Assembly: GCF_027942865.1 (NCBI RefSeq)
Contig: NC_134507.1
Location: 36,695,711 to 36,759,710 of the forward strand
Direction: 5' to 3'
DNA: 64,000 nt
From: Odontesthes bonariensis
Taxonomy: Eukaryota > Chordata > Actinopteri > Atheriniformes > Atherinopsidae
Shown: positions 1 to 8,374 of the stretch, piece by piece
Numbering within the stretch: position 1 is the stretch's first letter
Layout: every line of letters begins with the position of its first letter
Notes under the pieces: model-generated
Told to the model about the DNA's origin: nothing
The model's database searches: none
Seen by the model: the letters and a program-made list of their open reading frames with translations, nothing else
Translations under genes and position numbers: made by a program

Positions 1-2
1 AT

Positions 3-290
3 TTGGAGTAATTGTCCTAATACCTCACGTTATGATGGGCAAAACTTGCATATGTAAGCACTTTGAAGTGAAATGTTGACCCAAATGTCAATTATTCTTA
101 GCAATGGAGTACATGGACATACTGATAGTACCACTGAGTCATTCCTGAACAAAGAACCAATAGATTTTACTGTACAATTTTGGAGCTAAGGTCCTTCAAA
201 AACCTCACATATCATGATTTCTAAACGACAAAAACTTATTATGCAAGATGTTTGAAGTGAAATTCTGATCCAAACGTTAATTAATATTTG
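3..290. repeat. diverged tandem repeat, two ~175-bp units
   Basis: Two degenerate copies follow each other, beginning near 3 and near 178. Both carry the phrases ttggag, acctcac, aaaact and tttgaagtgaaat in the same order. No coding potential is seen. It looks like the edge of an old satellite or a duplicated intergenic segment. Confidence 0.5.
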
Positions 291-307
291 CTATATATAG
301 CCTATAT

Positions 308-312
308 ATAGA

Positions 313-350
<38 letters not shown>
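308..350. repeat. GA-rich microsatellite
   Basis: Almost pure (GA)n with occasional AAAG interruptions. It sits between the diverged tandem repeat and an inverted-repeat segment. Confidence 0.9.
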
Positions 351-389
351 CTGTGCTAAAGCCTGCTGTAACTCGCTCATCTGGCAGTG

Positions 390-590
390 CATTTACGATG
401 GTCAAGCTAGCCGCCATTCCCAGCCGCCACTCTTTCACACGTCGTTTAGGTTAGAACTAATAACGTTGTGTGTGTCGCGCCGTTTAAAACCGTAGTAGTA
501 GAGAATATGAGCGCATGTGAAAGTTAAGTGGCGGCTGCCTTAACGGCGGATGAACGAGTGGCGGCTCACTTGACCGCAGTCCGGACACGT
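390..590. repeat. imperfect inverted repeat (MITE-like)
   Basis: The left arm (about 398-441) carries gtcaagctagccgcc and ccgccactctttcacac. The right arm (about 510-585) carries their near reverse complements, catgtgaaagttaagtggcg and ggcggctcacttgac. This would fold into a hairpin of about 190 nt. No target duplication could be fixed, so assignment to a transposon family is open. Confidence 0.45.
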
Positions 591-745
591 TGGATCTCTG
601 GCAGGGGAACGCCTCGGGGTCCCCCCAGAAGAGCTGGAGGAAGTGGCCGGGGACAGGGACGCCGGGGTTTCTCTGCTTAAGCTGCTGCCCCCGCGACCCG
701 ACCCCCGGAGAAGCGGAAGATGATGGACGGATGGATGGAATAATA
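588..745 (+). mobile_element. Rex3-like LINE 3' end fragment
   Basis: The segment gaacgcctcggggtcccc ... gctgctgcccccgcgacc ... followed by a short ATGG/GATG tail at 720-739 is the typical 3' terminus of a common fish RTE-type LINE. The long element at 36.9-40.15 kb lacks precisely this end. It is a 5'-truncated insertion, as is usual for target-primed reverse transcription. Confidence 0.6.
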
Positions 746-1334
746 ATTTAAAAACAATGTGAAAATCTTTGGTTTGTCATTCATATTTTCTTTGGGAGTG
801 TGCTTGGTGTAATAAAGAGGGTGCTTGTGTTACTTCAGGTGTTTTTATTCAAGAAAACAAGTTTTTGCACAGTAGAAGGGCTCAAACGGTTTCTTTTTCT
901 TTTTTAGTCAATTTCTCCAGCTTTGGAAAATACTCTGTCACAGGGAACAGAGGAGGCTGGTGTGCTGAAGGAACTGTTTAGGTCGAAATATTCCCACACT
1001 TTAGAACGCTTCCTCGATGGTTGCTCCATGAGAGAATAATCCAAAACTCCGAATATCAAAAAACGAGAGCTGTTCGTAACGTATAATACGTGTAGAACGT
1101 GGGACATGAACCGGGGCTTCAGCCATCTTGAATACACTGAATCGCGGCAAATGTTCAAAGCTCCGCACATCAACTCGAAGCAGTCAGCTGACTCGGTTTG
1201 AATGAAGCAGTGAAGTGGTTCAAACGTCATCAGTGACGTCACATGAAGCAAGCTCCGGCCCACTGCTTCACTAGAACTACCCTGTCGAGTTTGAAGCGTG
1301 CTTCGGAGCTTCGGTGTTGGAGGTAACATCACTA
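746..1334. other. unassigned sequence left of the U1 array
   Basis: No convincing gene is seen. ORFs on both strands lack family features. The right boundary at 1334/1335 is abrupt: the sequence ends in catcacta, which could be a hAT-type terminus abutting a truncated U1 copy, but no left terminus or target duplication was found. Confidence 0.4.
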
Positions 1335-1462
1335 CACCCAGGACGAGGCTCAGCCATTGCACACCGGCTGTACTGACCCTTGCGAATGGCGAATTCCCCA
1401 AATGTGGGAATCTCGACTGCATAATTTCTGGTAGTGGGGGACTGCGTTCCCGCTCTCCCCTG
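1335..1462 (+). pseudogene. U1: 5'-truncated U1 snRNA copy with 7-bp insertion
   Basis: Matches U1 nt 44-164 but lacks the 5' splice-site-binding end, so it cannot be a working U1. Right after the cctt of stem II the hexamer GCGAAT is followed by a second near copy (TGCGAAT at 1381-1387, GGCGAAT at 1388-1394). This 7-bp duplication lies at the exact site where the large transposon at 6385-15853 is inserted in another U1 copy, and looks like an excision footprint. Confidence 0.85.
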
Positions 1463-1949
1463 ATTTGACTGTATAACGTGAATATCCCTGGGCAACTCTA
1501 CCTTGGTTTTTGTCCTGGCGTTGCTGCTTTAACGACACCTTTCCATCTTTAAAACCCATGTTTTGCAAGGTTTGCTGAATGCTGCGGCAGGTCTGCACAG
1601 CTGATATGCAGCTGCGCAGTTGTCAGGTGAGGTCATACAGTGCAGTCACCCCAGGCAGGTGGGCGTTGCCTTAGTGATGGCAACAACGAGATGAGAATAC
1701 GGCAGCATTTCTGCACTGGAGATATTAAGCCGTGAGGGTTTGCCTCAACTAAGAATTTTCCCAGTGTGGGTGGGTGTGGCTCTAGAGATGGGGAGAGTGG
1801 AAAAACTAAATCAATTTGTGCTCCAAGTTCCTTGGTTGTTGAAACAAGAACTGATCAGAAAGATGAAGAAAAGCCGGACTGTTTTAATCTGCAAGCTTTT
1901 CAGATTCAGGTTAGCTGCTGGCATGGCACTGCAGACAGTTGAATTTGCT

Positions 1950-1967
1950 GCACCGTCCGGCCGAGTG
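1950..1967 (+). promoter_or_regulatory. candidate PSE of U1 unit (repeated in each unit)
   Basis: The stretch gcaccgtccggccgagtg begins 61 bp upstream of the U1 start and recurs at the same distance in every unit. CACCG at about -60 also precedes the U2 (22381, 29688) and U5 (22798) starts in this window, which fits the snRNA proximal sequence element bound by SNAPc. Assignment is by position and shared motif only. Confidence 0.6.
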
Positions 1968-2010
1968 AGGCACCTGGAAAAGAGGTGTCAGCCTCTGACA
2001 GTTCCAACTC

Positions 2011-2174
2011 ATACTTACCTGGCAGGGGAGATACCATGATAAAGAAGGTGGTTCACCCAGGACGAGGCTCAGCCATTGCACACCGGCTGTACTGACCCTT
2101 GCGAATTCCCCAAATGTGGGAATCTCGACTGCATAATTTCTCGTAGTGTGGGACTGCGTTCGCGCTCTCCCCTG
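2011..2174 (+). ncRNA. U1: U1 snRNA gene, array copy 1
   Basis: A 164-nt U1 spliceosomal RNA. It pairs with 5' splice sites through its ATACTTACCTG 5' end. Stem-loops I-III, the Sm region (ataatttct) and the 3' stem-loop IV (ggactgcg/cgctctcccctg) are recognisable. Compared with its neighbours it has about four substitutions, including C31 to A, G81 to A and two next to the Sm region. The candidate PSE is at -61. It may be a working or a drifting copy. Confidence 0.93.
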
Positions 2175-2723
2175 ATTTGACTGTATAAAGTGAATATCCC
2201 TGGGCAACTCTACCTTGGTTTTTGTCCTGGTGTTGCTGCTTTAACGACACCTTTCCATCTTTAAAACCCATGTTTTGCAAGGTTTGCTGAATGCTGCGGC
2301 AGGTCTGCACAGCTGATATGCAGCTGCGCAGTTGTCAGGTGAGGTCATACAGTGCAGTCACCCCAGGCAGGTGGGCGTTGCCTTAGTGATGGCAACAACG
2401 AGATGAGAATACGGCAGCATTTCTGCACTGGAGATATTAAGCCGTGAGGGTTTGCCTCAACTAAGAATTTTCCCAGTGTGGGTTGGGTGTGGCTCTAGAG
2501 GTGGGGAGAGTGGAAAAACTAAATCAATTTGTGCTCCAAGTTCCTTGGTTGTTGAAACAAGAACTGATCAGAAAGATGAAGAAAAGCCGGAGTGTTTTAA
2601 TCTGCAAGCTTTTCAGATTCAGGTTAGCTGCTGGCATGGCACTGCAGACAGTTGAATTTGCTGCACCGTCCGGCCGAGTGAGGCACCTGGAAAAGAGGTG
2701 TCAGCCTCTGACAGTTCCAAATC

Positions 2724-2887
2724 ATACTTACCTGGCAGGGGAGATACCATGATCAAGAAGGTGGTTCACCCAGGACGAGGCTCAGCCATTGCACACCGGC
2801 TCTGCTGACCCTTGCGAATTCCCCAAATGTGGGAATCTCGACTGCATAATTTCTGGTAGTAGGGGACTGCGTTCGCGCTCTCCCCTG
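2724..2887 (+). ncRNA. U1: U1 snRNA gene, array copy 2
   Basis: Full 164-nt U1 with intact 5' end, Sm region and terminal stem-loop. Distinct from its neighbours by G79 to C in the loop II stem and by tagtagggg in place of tagtggggg before stem IV. The promoter spacer is intact. Confidence 0.93.
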
Positions 2888-3436
2888 ATTTGACTGTATA
2901 ACGTGAATATCCCTGGGCAACTCTACCTTGGTTTTTGTCCTGGCGTTGCTGCTTTAAGGACACCTTTCCATCTTTAAAACCCATGTTTTGCAAGGTTTGC
3001 TGAATGCTGCGGCAGGTCTGCACAGCTGATATGCAGCTGCGCAGTTGTCAGGTGAGGTCATACAGTGCAGTCACCCCAGGCAGGTGGGCGTTGCCTTAGT
3101 GATGGCAACAACGAGATGAGAATACGGCAGCATTTCTGCACTGGAGATATTAAGCCGTGAGGGTTTGCCTCAACTAAGAATTTTCCCAGTGTTCGTTGGG
3201 TGTGGCTCTAGAGATGGGGAGAGTGGAAAAACTAAATCAATTTGTGCTCCAAGTTCCTTGGTTGTTGAAACAAGAACTGATCAGAAAGATGAAAAAAAGC
3301 CGGACTGTTTTAATCTGCAAGCTTTTCAGATTCAGGTTAGCTGCTGGCATGGCACTGCAGACAGTTGAATTTGCTGCACCGTCCGGCCGAGTGAGGCACC
3401 TGGAAAAGAGGTGTCAGCCTCTGACAGTTCCAACTC

Positions 3437-3600
3437 ATACTTACCTGGCAGGGGAGATACCATGATCAAGAAGGTGGTTCACCCAGGACGAGGCTCAGCC
3501 ATTGCACACCGGCTGTACTGACCCTTGCGAATTTCCCAAATGTGGGAATCTGGACTGCATAATTTCTGGTAGTGGGGGACTGCGTTCGCGCTCTCCCCTG
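3437..3600 (+). ncRNA. U1: U1 snRNA gene, array copy 3
   Basis: Full 164-nt U1. Changes relative to the array consensus are G81 to A, a C to T in the stem III side (gaatttccc) and ctggac in place of ctcgac. These weaken local pairing, so function is uncertain. Intact 5' end and Sm region. Confidence 0.92.
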
Positions 3601-4149
3601 ATTTGACTGTATAACGTAAATATCCCTGGGCAACTCTACCTTGGTTTTTGTCCTGGCATTGCTGCTTTAAGGACACCTTTCCATCTTTTAAACCCATGTT
3701 TTGCAAGGTTTGCTGAATGCTGCGGCAGGTCTGCACAGCTGATATGCAGCTGCGCAGTTGTCAGGTGAGGTCATACAGTGCAGTCACCCCAGGCAGGTGG
3801 GCGTTGCCTTAGTGATGGCAACAACGAGATGAGAATACGGCAGCATTTCTGCACTGGAGATATTAAGCCGTGAGGGTTTGCCTCAACTAAGAATTTTCCC
3901 AGTGTTCGTTGGGTGTGGCTCTAGAGATGGGGAGAGTGGAAAAACTAAATCAATTTGTGCTCCAAGTTCCTTGGTTGTTGAAACAAGAACTGATCAGAAA
4001 GATGAAGAAAAGCCGGACAGTTTTAATCTGCAAGCTTTTCAGATTCAGGTTAGCTGCTGGCATGGCACTGCAGACAGTTGAATTTGCTGCACCGTCCGGC
4101 CGAGTGAGGCACCTGGAAAAGAGGTGTCAGCCTCTGACAGTTCCAACTC

Positions 4150-4313
4150 ATACTTACCTGGCAGGGGAGATACCATGATCAAGAAGGTGGTTCACCCAGG
4201 ACGAGGCTCAGCCATTGCACACCGGCTGTGCTGACCCTTGCGAATTGCCCAAATGTGGGAATCTCGACTGCATAATTTCTGGTAGTAGGGGACTGCGTTC
4301 GCGCTCTCCCCTG
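4150..4313 (+). ncRNA. U1: U1 snRNA gene, array copy 4
   Basis: Full 164-nt U1 with intact 5' end. Differs from consensus by gaattgccc (stem III side) and by tagtagggg before stem IV, the latter shared with copy 2. Promoter spacer intact, PSE candidate at -61. Confidence 0.92.
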
Positions 4314-4862
4314 ATTTGACTGTATAACGTGAATATCCCTGGGCAACTCAACCTTGGTTTTTGTCCTGGTGTTGCTGCTTTAACGACACCTTTCCATCTT
4401 TAAAACCCATGTTTTGCAAGGTTTGCTGAATGCTGCGGCAGGTCTGCACAGCTGATATGCAGCTGCGCAGTTGTCAGGTGAGGTCATACAGTGCAGTCAC
4501 CCCAGGCAGGTGGGCGTTGCCTTAGTGATGGCAACAACGAGATGAGAATACGGCAGCATTTCTGCACTGGAGATATTAAGCCGTGAGGGTTTTCCTCAAC
4601 TAAGAATTTTCCCAGTGTTCGTTGGGTGTGGCTCTAGAGATGGGGAGAGTGGAAAAACTAAATCAATTTGTGCTCCAAGTTCCTTGGTTGTTGAAACAAG
4701 AACTGATCAGAAAGATGAAGAAAAGCCGGAGTGTTTTAATCTGCAAGCTTTTCAGATTCAGGTTAGCTGCTGGCATGGCACTGCAGACAGTTGAATTTGC
4801 TGCACCGTCCGGCCGAGTGAGGCACCTGGAAAAGAGGTGTCAGCCTCTGACAGCTCCAACTC

Positions 4863-5026
4863 ATACTTACCTGGCAGGGGAGATACCATGATCAAGAAGG
4901 TGGTTCACCCAGGACGAGGCTCAGCCATTGCACACCGGTTGTGCTGACCCTTGCGAATTCCCCAAATGTGGGAATCTCAACTGCATAATTTCTGGTAGTG
5001 GGGGACTGCGTTCGCGCTCTCCCCTG
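4863..5026 (+). ncRNA. U1: U1 snRNA gene, array copy 5
   Basis: Full 164-nt U1 with intact 5' end and Sm region. Differs by C77 to T (shared with copy 6) and by ctcaac in place of ctcgac. Promoter spacer intact. Confidence 0.92.
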
Positions 5027-5575
5027 ATTTGACTGTATAACGTAAAAATCCCTGGGCAACTCTAACTTGGTTTTTGTCCTGGCGTTGCTGCTTTAAGGAC
5101 ACCTTTCCATCTTTAAAACCCATGTTTTGCAAGGTTTGCTGAATGCTGGCGCAGGTCTGCACAGCTGATATGCAGCTGCGCAGTTGTCAGGTGAGGTCAT
5201 ACAGTGCAGTCACCCCAGGCAGGTGGGCGTTGCCTTAGTGATGGCAACAACGAGATGAGAATACGGCAGCATTTCTGCACTGGAGATATTAAGCCGTGAG
5301 GGTTTGCCTCAACTAAGAATTATCCCAGTGTGGGTTGGGTGTGGCTCTAGAGGTGGGGAGAGTGGAAAAACTAAATCAATTTGTGCTCCAAGTTCCTTGG
5401 TTGTTGAAACAAGAACTGATCAGAAAGATGAAGAAAAGCCGGAGTGTTTTAATCTGCAAGCTTTTCAGATTCAGGTTAGCTGCTGGCATGGCACTGCAGA
5501 CAGTTGAATTTGCTGCACCGTCCGGCCGAGTGAGGCACCTGGAAAAGAGGTGTCAGCTTCTGACAGTTCCAACTC

Positions 5576-5739
5576 ATACTTACCTGGCAGGGGAGATAAC
5601 ATGATCAAGAAGGTGGTTCACCCAGGACGAGGCTCAGCCATTGCACACCGGTTGTGCTGACCCTTGCGAATTCCCCAAATGTGGGAATCTCGACTGCATA
5701 ATTTCTGGTAGTGGGGGACTGCGTTCGCGCTCTCCCCTG
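5576..5739 (+). ncRNA. U1: U1 snRNA gene, array copy 6
   Basis: Full 164-nt U1, closest to the consensus in its 3' two thirds. Differs by C24 to A (gataacatg) and C77 to T. Its stem III (aattcccc ... gggaat) shows an A-T pair where human U1 has U-A, a compensated change that supports a maintained fold. One of the best candidates here for a working gene. Confidence 0.93.
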
Positions 5740-6288
5740 ATTTGACTGTATAACGTAAATATCCCTGGGCAACTCTACCTTGGTTTTTGTCCTGGCGTTG
5801 CTGCTTTAACGACACCTTTCCATCTTTAAAACCCATGTTTTGCAAGGTTTGCTGAATGCTGCGGCAGGTCTGCACAGCTGATATGCAGCTGCGCAGTTGT
5901 CAGGTGAGGTCATACAGTGCAGTCACCCCAGGCAGGTGGGCGTTGCCTTAGTGATGGCAACAACGAGATGAGAATACGGCAGCATTTCTGCACTGGAGAT
6001 ATTAAGCCGTGAGGGTTTGCCTCAACTAAGAATTTTCCCAGTGTTCGTTGGGTGTGGCTCTAGAGATGGGGAGAGTGGAAAAACTAAATCAATTTGTGCT
6101 CCAAGTTCCTTGGTTGTTGAAACAAGAACTGATCAGAAAGATGAAGAAAAGCCGGAGTGTTTTAATCTGCAAGCTTTTCAGATTCAGGTTAGCTGCTGGC
6201 ATGGCACTGCAGACAGTTGAATTTGCTGCACCGTCCGGCCGAGTGAGGCACCTGGAAAAGAGGTGTCAGCCTCTGACAGTTCCAACTC

Positions 6289-6378
6289 ATACTTACCTGG
6301 CAGGGGAGATACAATGATCAAGAAGGTGGTTCACCCAGGACGAGGCTCAGCCATTGCACACCGGCTGTGCTGACCCTT
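6289..6378 (+). pseudogene. U1: U1 snRNA copy truncated at nt 90 by transposon junction
   Basis: U1 nt 1-90 with intact 5' end and promoter, then an abrupt break after gaccctt. The next six bases (6379-6384, ATTCGC) are the target duplication of the transposon that follows. Without the Sm site and stem-loop IV it cannot make a U1 snRNP. Confidence 0.92.
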
Positions 6379-6384
6379 ATTCGC
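6379..6384. repeat. left target-site duplication ATTCGC
   Basis: Identical to 15854-15859. In U1 sense orientation it is GCGAAT, nt 91-96 of U1. Confidence 0.8.
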
Positions 6385-6444
6385 AGAAGATTTCCGAACT
6401 GAAGTGCAAAAGTCTACGTTTCTTGTAGACAGTTACGGCCTGTC

Positions 6445-6485
6445 ATTGGCCTAGAGTCTACGTTAAGTGTAGACTCTAGGCCAAT
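6445..6485. repeat. subterminal hairpin, 17-bp stem
   Basis: attggcctagagtctac (6445-6461) and gtagactctaggccaat (6469-6485) are perfect reverse complements around a 7-nt loop. Partial copies of the same motif occur at 6511-6531 and, near the right end of the transposon, around 15800-15815 (gactctaagccaatgg). Repeated subterminal motifs are typical transposase-binding sites; that role is inferred. Confidence 0.75.
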
Positions 6486-6602
6486 CAGAGAGGAGTCTAC
6501 ATTCTAAACGTACACTCTAGGCCAATCAGAGAGGTTCTTGGCCAATTCAAGCCAAACCAACTCGCGAAATACCGAGAGGCTGCTACGAAGGTACAGTTTG
6601 TT

Positions 6603-7680
6603 ACTACGATCATATTCTAGCGATATACCTCTGTAATTGATAAAAAATGTCCCGCATTTACCTACTACGATTATATTCTAGCGATATACCTCTGTAATTT
6701 ATCAAAAAGATCACCTGTTTATTTGTAATACAAGGTTTTTAGCGTAATGTTAAAGCTGGGTGACCGGAGGGTGTTAGCAACGCTATAAAGTTTATTTTTA
6801 GCAAAAAAAATATACAGCATGGCTTTTTTTATATCGTTTTCCTGTCTTCTTTGTGAATGTCACATCAACAGATAACAGATAACGTTTTTAACGTTGTAAC
6901 ATGGAAGTCGAGTGACACCAGCGGCAGTACAGGTCTGCAGCCAGACCCTCTTGCTCGTCTGCGATCATATTCTAGCGATATACCTCTGTAATTGATAAAA
7001 AATGTCCCGCATTTACCTACTACGATCATATTCTAGCGATATACCTCTGTAATTTATCAAGAAGATCACCTGTTTATTTGTAATACAAGGTTTTTAGCGT
7101 AATGTTAAAGCTGGGTGACCGGAGGGTGTTAGCAACGCTATAAAGTTTATTTTTAGCAAAAGAAAAAAATACAGCATGGTTATATTTATATCGTTTTCCT
7201 TTCTACTTTGTGAATATCACATCAACAGATAACAGATAACGTTTTTAACGTTGTAACATGGAAGTCGAGTGACACCAGCGGCAGTACAGGTCTGCAGCCA
7301 GACCCTCTTGCTCGTCTGCGATCATATTCTGGCGATATACCTCTGTAATTTATTAAGAAGATCACCTGTTTATTTGTAATACAAGGTTTTAAGCGTAATG
7401 TTAAAGCTGGGTGACCGTACGCTGTAAATATCTCCGCGTTGCTCCATGGGTGTTTTGTTTAATCAACGCTATAAAGTTTATTTTAGCAAAAATAAATATA
7501 CAGCATGGCTATATTTATATCGTTTTCCTGTCTACTTTGTGAATGTCACATCAACAGATAATAGATAACGTTTTTAGCGTTGTAAAATGAAAGTCGAGTG
7601 ACACCAGCGACAGTGCACATGCGCTCTTTCAAGCTGCAACTCTGTCAAGTGCGTCTGTGATTTGGCCCGGAGATATTATT
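6603..7680. repeat. three ~355-bp tandem repeats in transposon left end
   Basis: Units start with gatcatattctagcgatatacc at 6608, 6963 and 7320. Units 1 and 2 each contain a nested 61-bp duplication of their own first part; unit 3 lacks that and carries an extra ~45 bp. Each includes taagctgggtgaccg-type and acagataacgtttttaacgt phrases. They lie upstream of the transposase gene and may hold promoter or transposase-binding sequence. No ORF. Confidence 0.85.
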
Positions 7681-7870
7681 TATGCAAAAAAAAAAATAAA
7701 ATATCCACCTCGTTTGTATGAATTTTAATACGTGTTACATTTGCCTGTTGTACATTTTCAATTCTGGTGGCAATGCTATGGCTTTTGCCTCCATTTGTCT
7801 AATAATAGTGACTATTGCAATGGTTATAATGATCATGATATTGCTAAAAGTCTGTTGACAATTTCAGGAC

Positions 7871-8342
7871 ATGGATACTTTGCTGCCAGCCCTCAACATA
7901 CTGAACACCAGCCTGCCGTTAGAGAGGCAGCAATGCGTTCTGGCAGCCTCCAAGGCAGCCAAGGCCCAGCAGGGGAGAGGTCAGGTTTGTCCGAGGGACG
8001 ACAAACTGAGGGACCCCAAGACTGCCTTTGAGGAGGGTAAATATCTTGGCATTGCATTTATACTATAAATATATAAGTAATGACAATGTGGTGCACTAGA
8101 GCTTTTGCTTGCCTGTTCACTGAGGTCATAACATGTCTCGTCTTCAGCAAAGAGGCGCTGTGGCGTACAGAGGCCGACTGAGGCCCAGTACTTGGGGCAG
8201 CTGGTCCTGACCTTCGGCCGCTACACCGGCCGGACCTTTAAGTGGCTGGTCGAGAACGACGTGGGCTACGTCAAGTAGTAAGCATTTACAAGAAAACCAA
8301 AGCAAGCCAGGAACAGTTTTCCCTTCACTGAAACTAACAGCG

Positions 8343-8374
<32 letters not shown>

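Larger units (their letters stand above)
1335..6378 (+). repeat. 713-bp tandem array of U1 snRNA units
   Basis: U1 5' ends fall at 2011, 2724, 3437, 4150, 4863, 5576 and 6289, exactly 713 bp apart. Each unit is a 164-bp U1 gene plus a ~549-bp spacer that holds the promoter. The array starts inside a U1 copy (nt 44) and ends inside another (nt 90). The spacer is very uniform between units; substitutions seem denser in the U1 region and the ~100 bp downstream. An inverted piece of the same unit lies at 15854-16264. Confidence 0.93.

Noticed and set aside
1277-6317. Repeated ORFs of 60-110 codons on both strands across the U1 array
   Set aside because: They recur every 713 bp only because the unit does. 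Minus-strand ones are antisense to U1 and plus-strand ones lie in the spacer; no domain or splice support.
1335-6378. CRISPR array
   Set aside because: Regular repeats, but the unit is 713 bp with U1 genes, no short repeat-spacer pattern, and the DNA is vertebrate.
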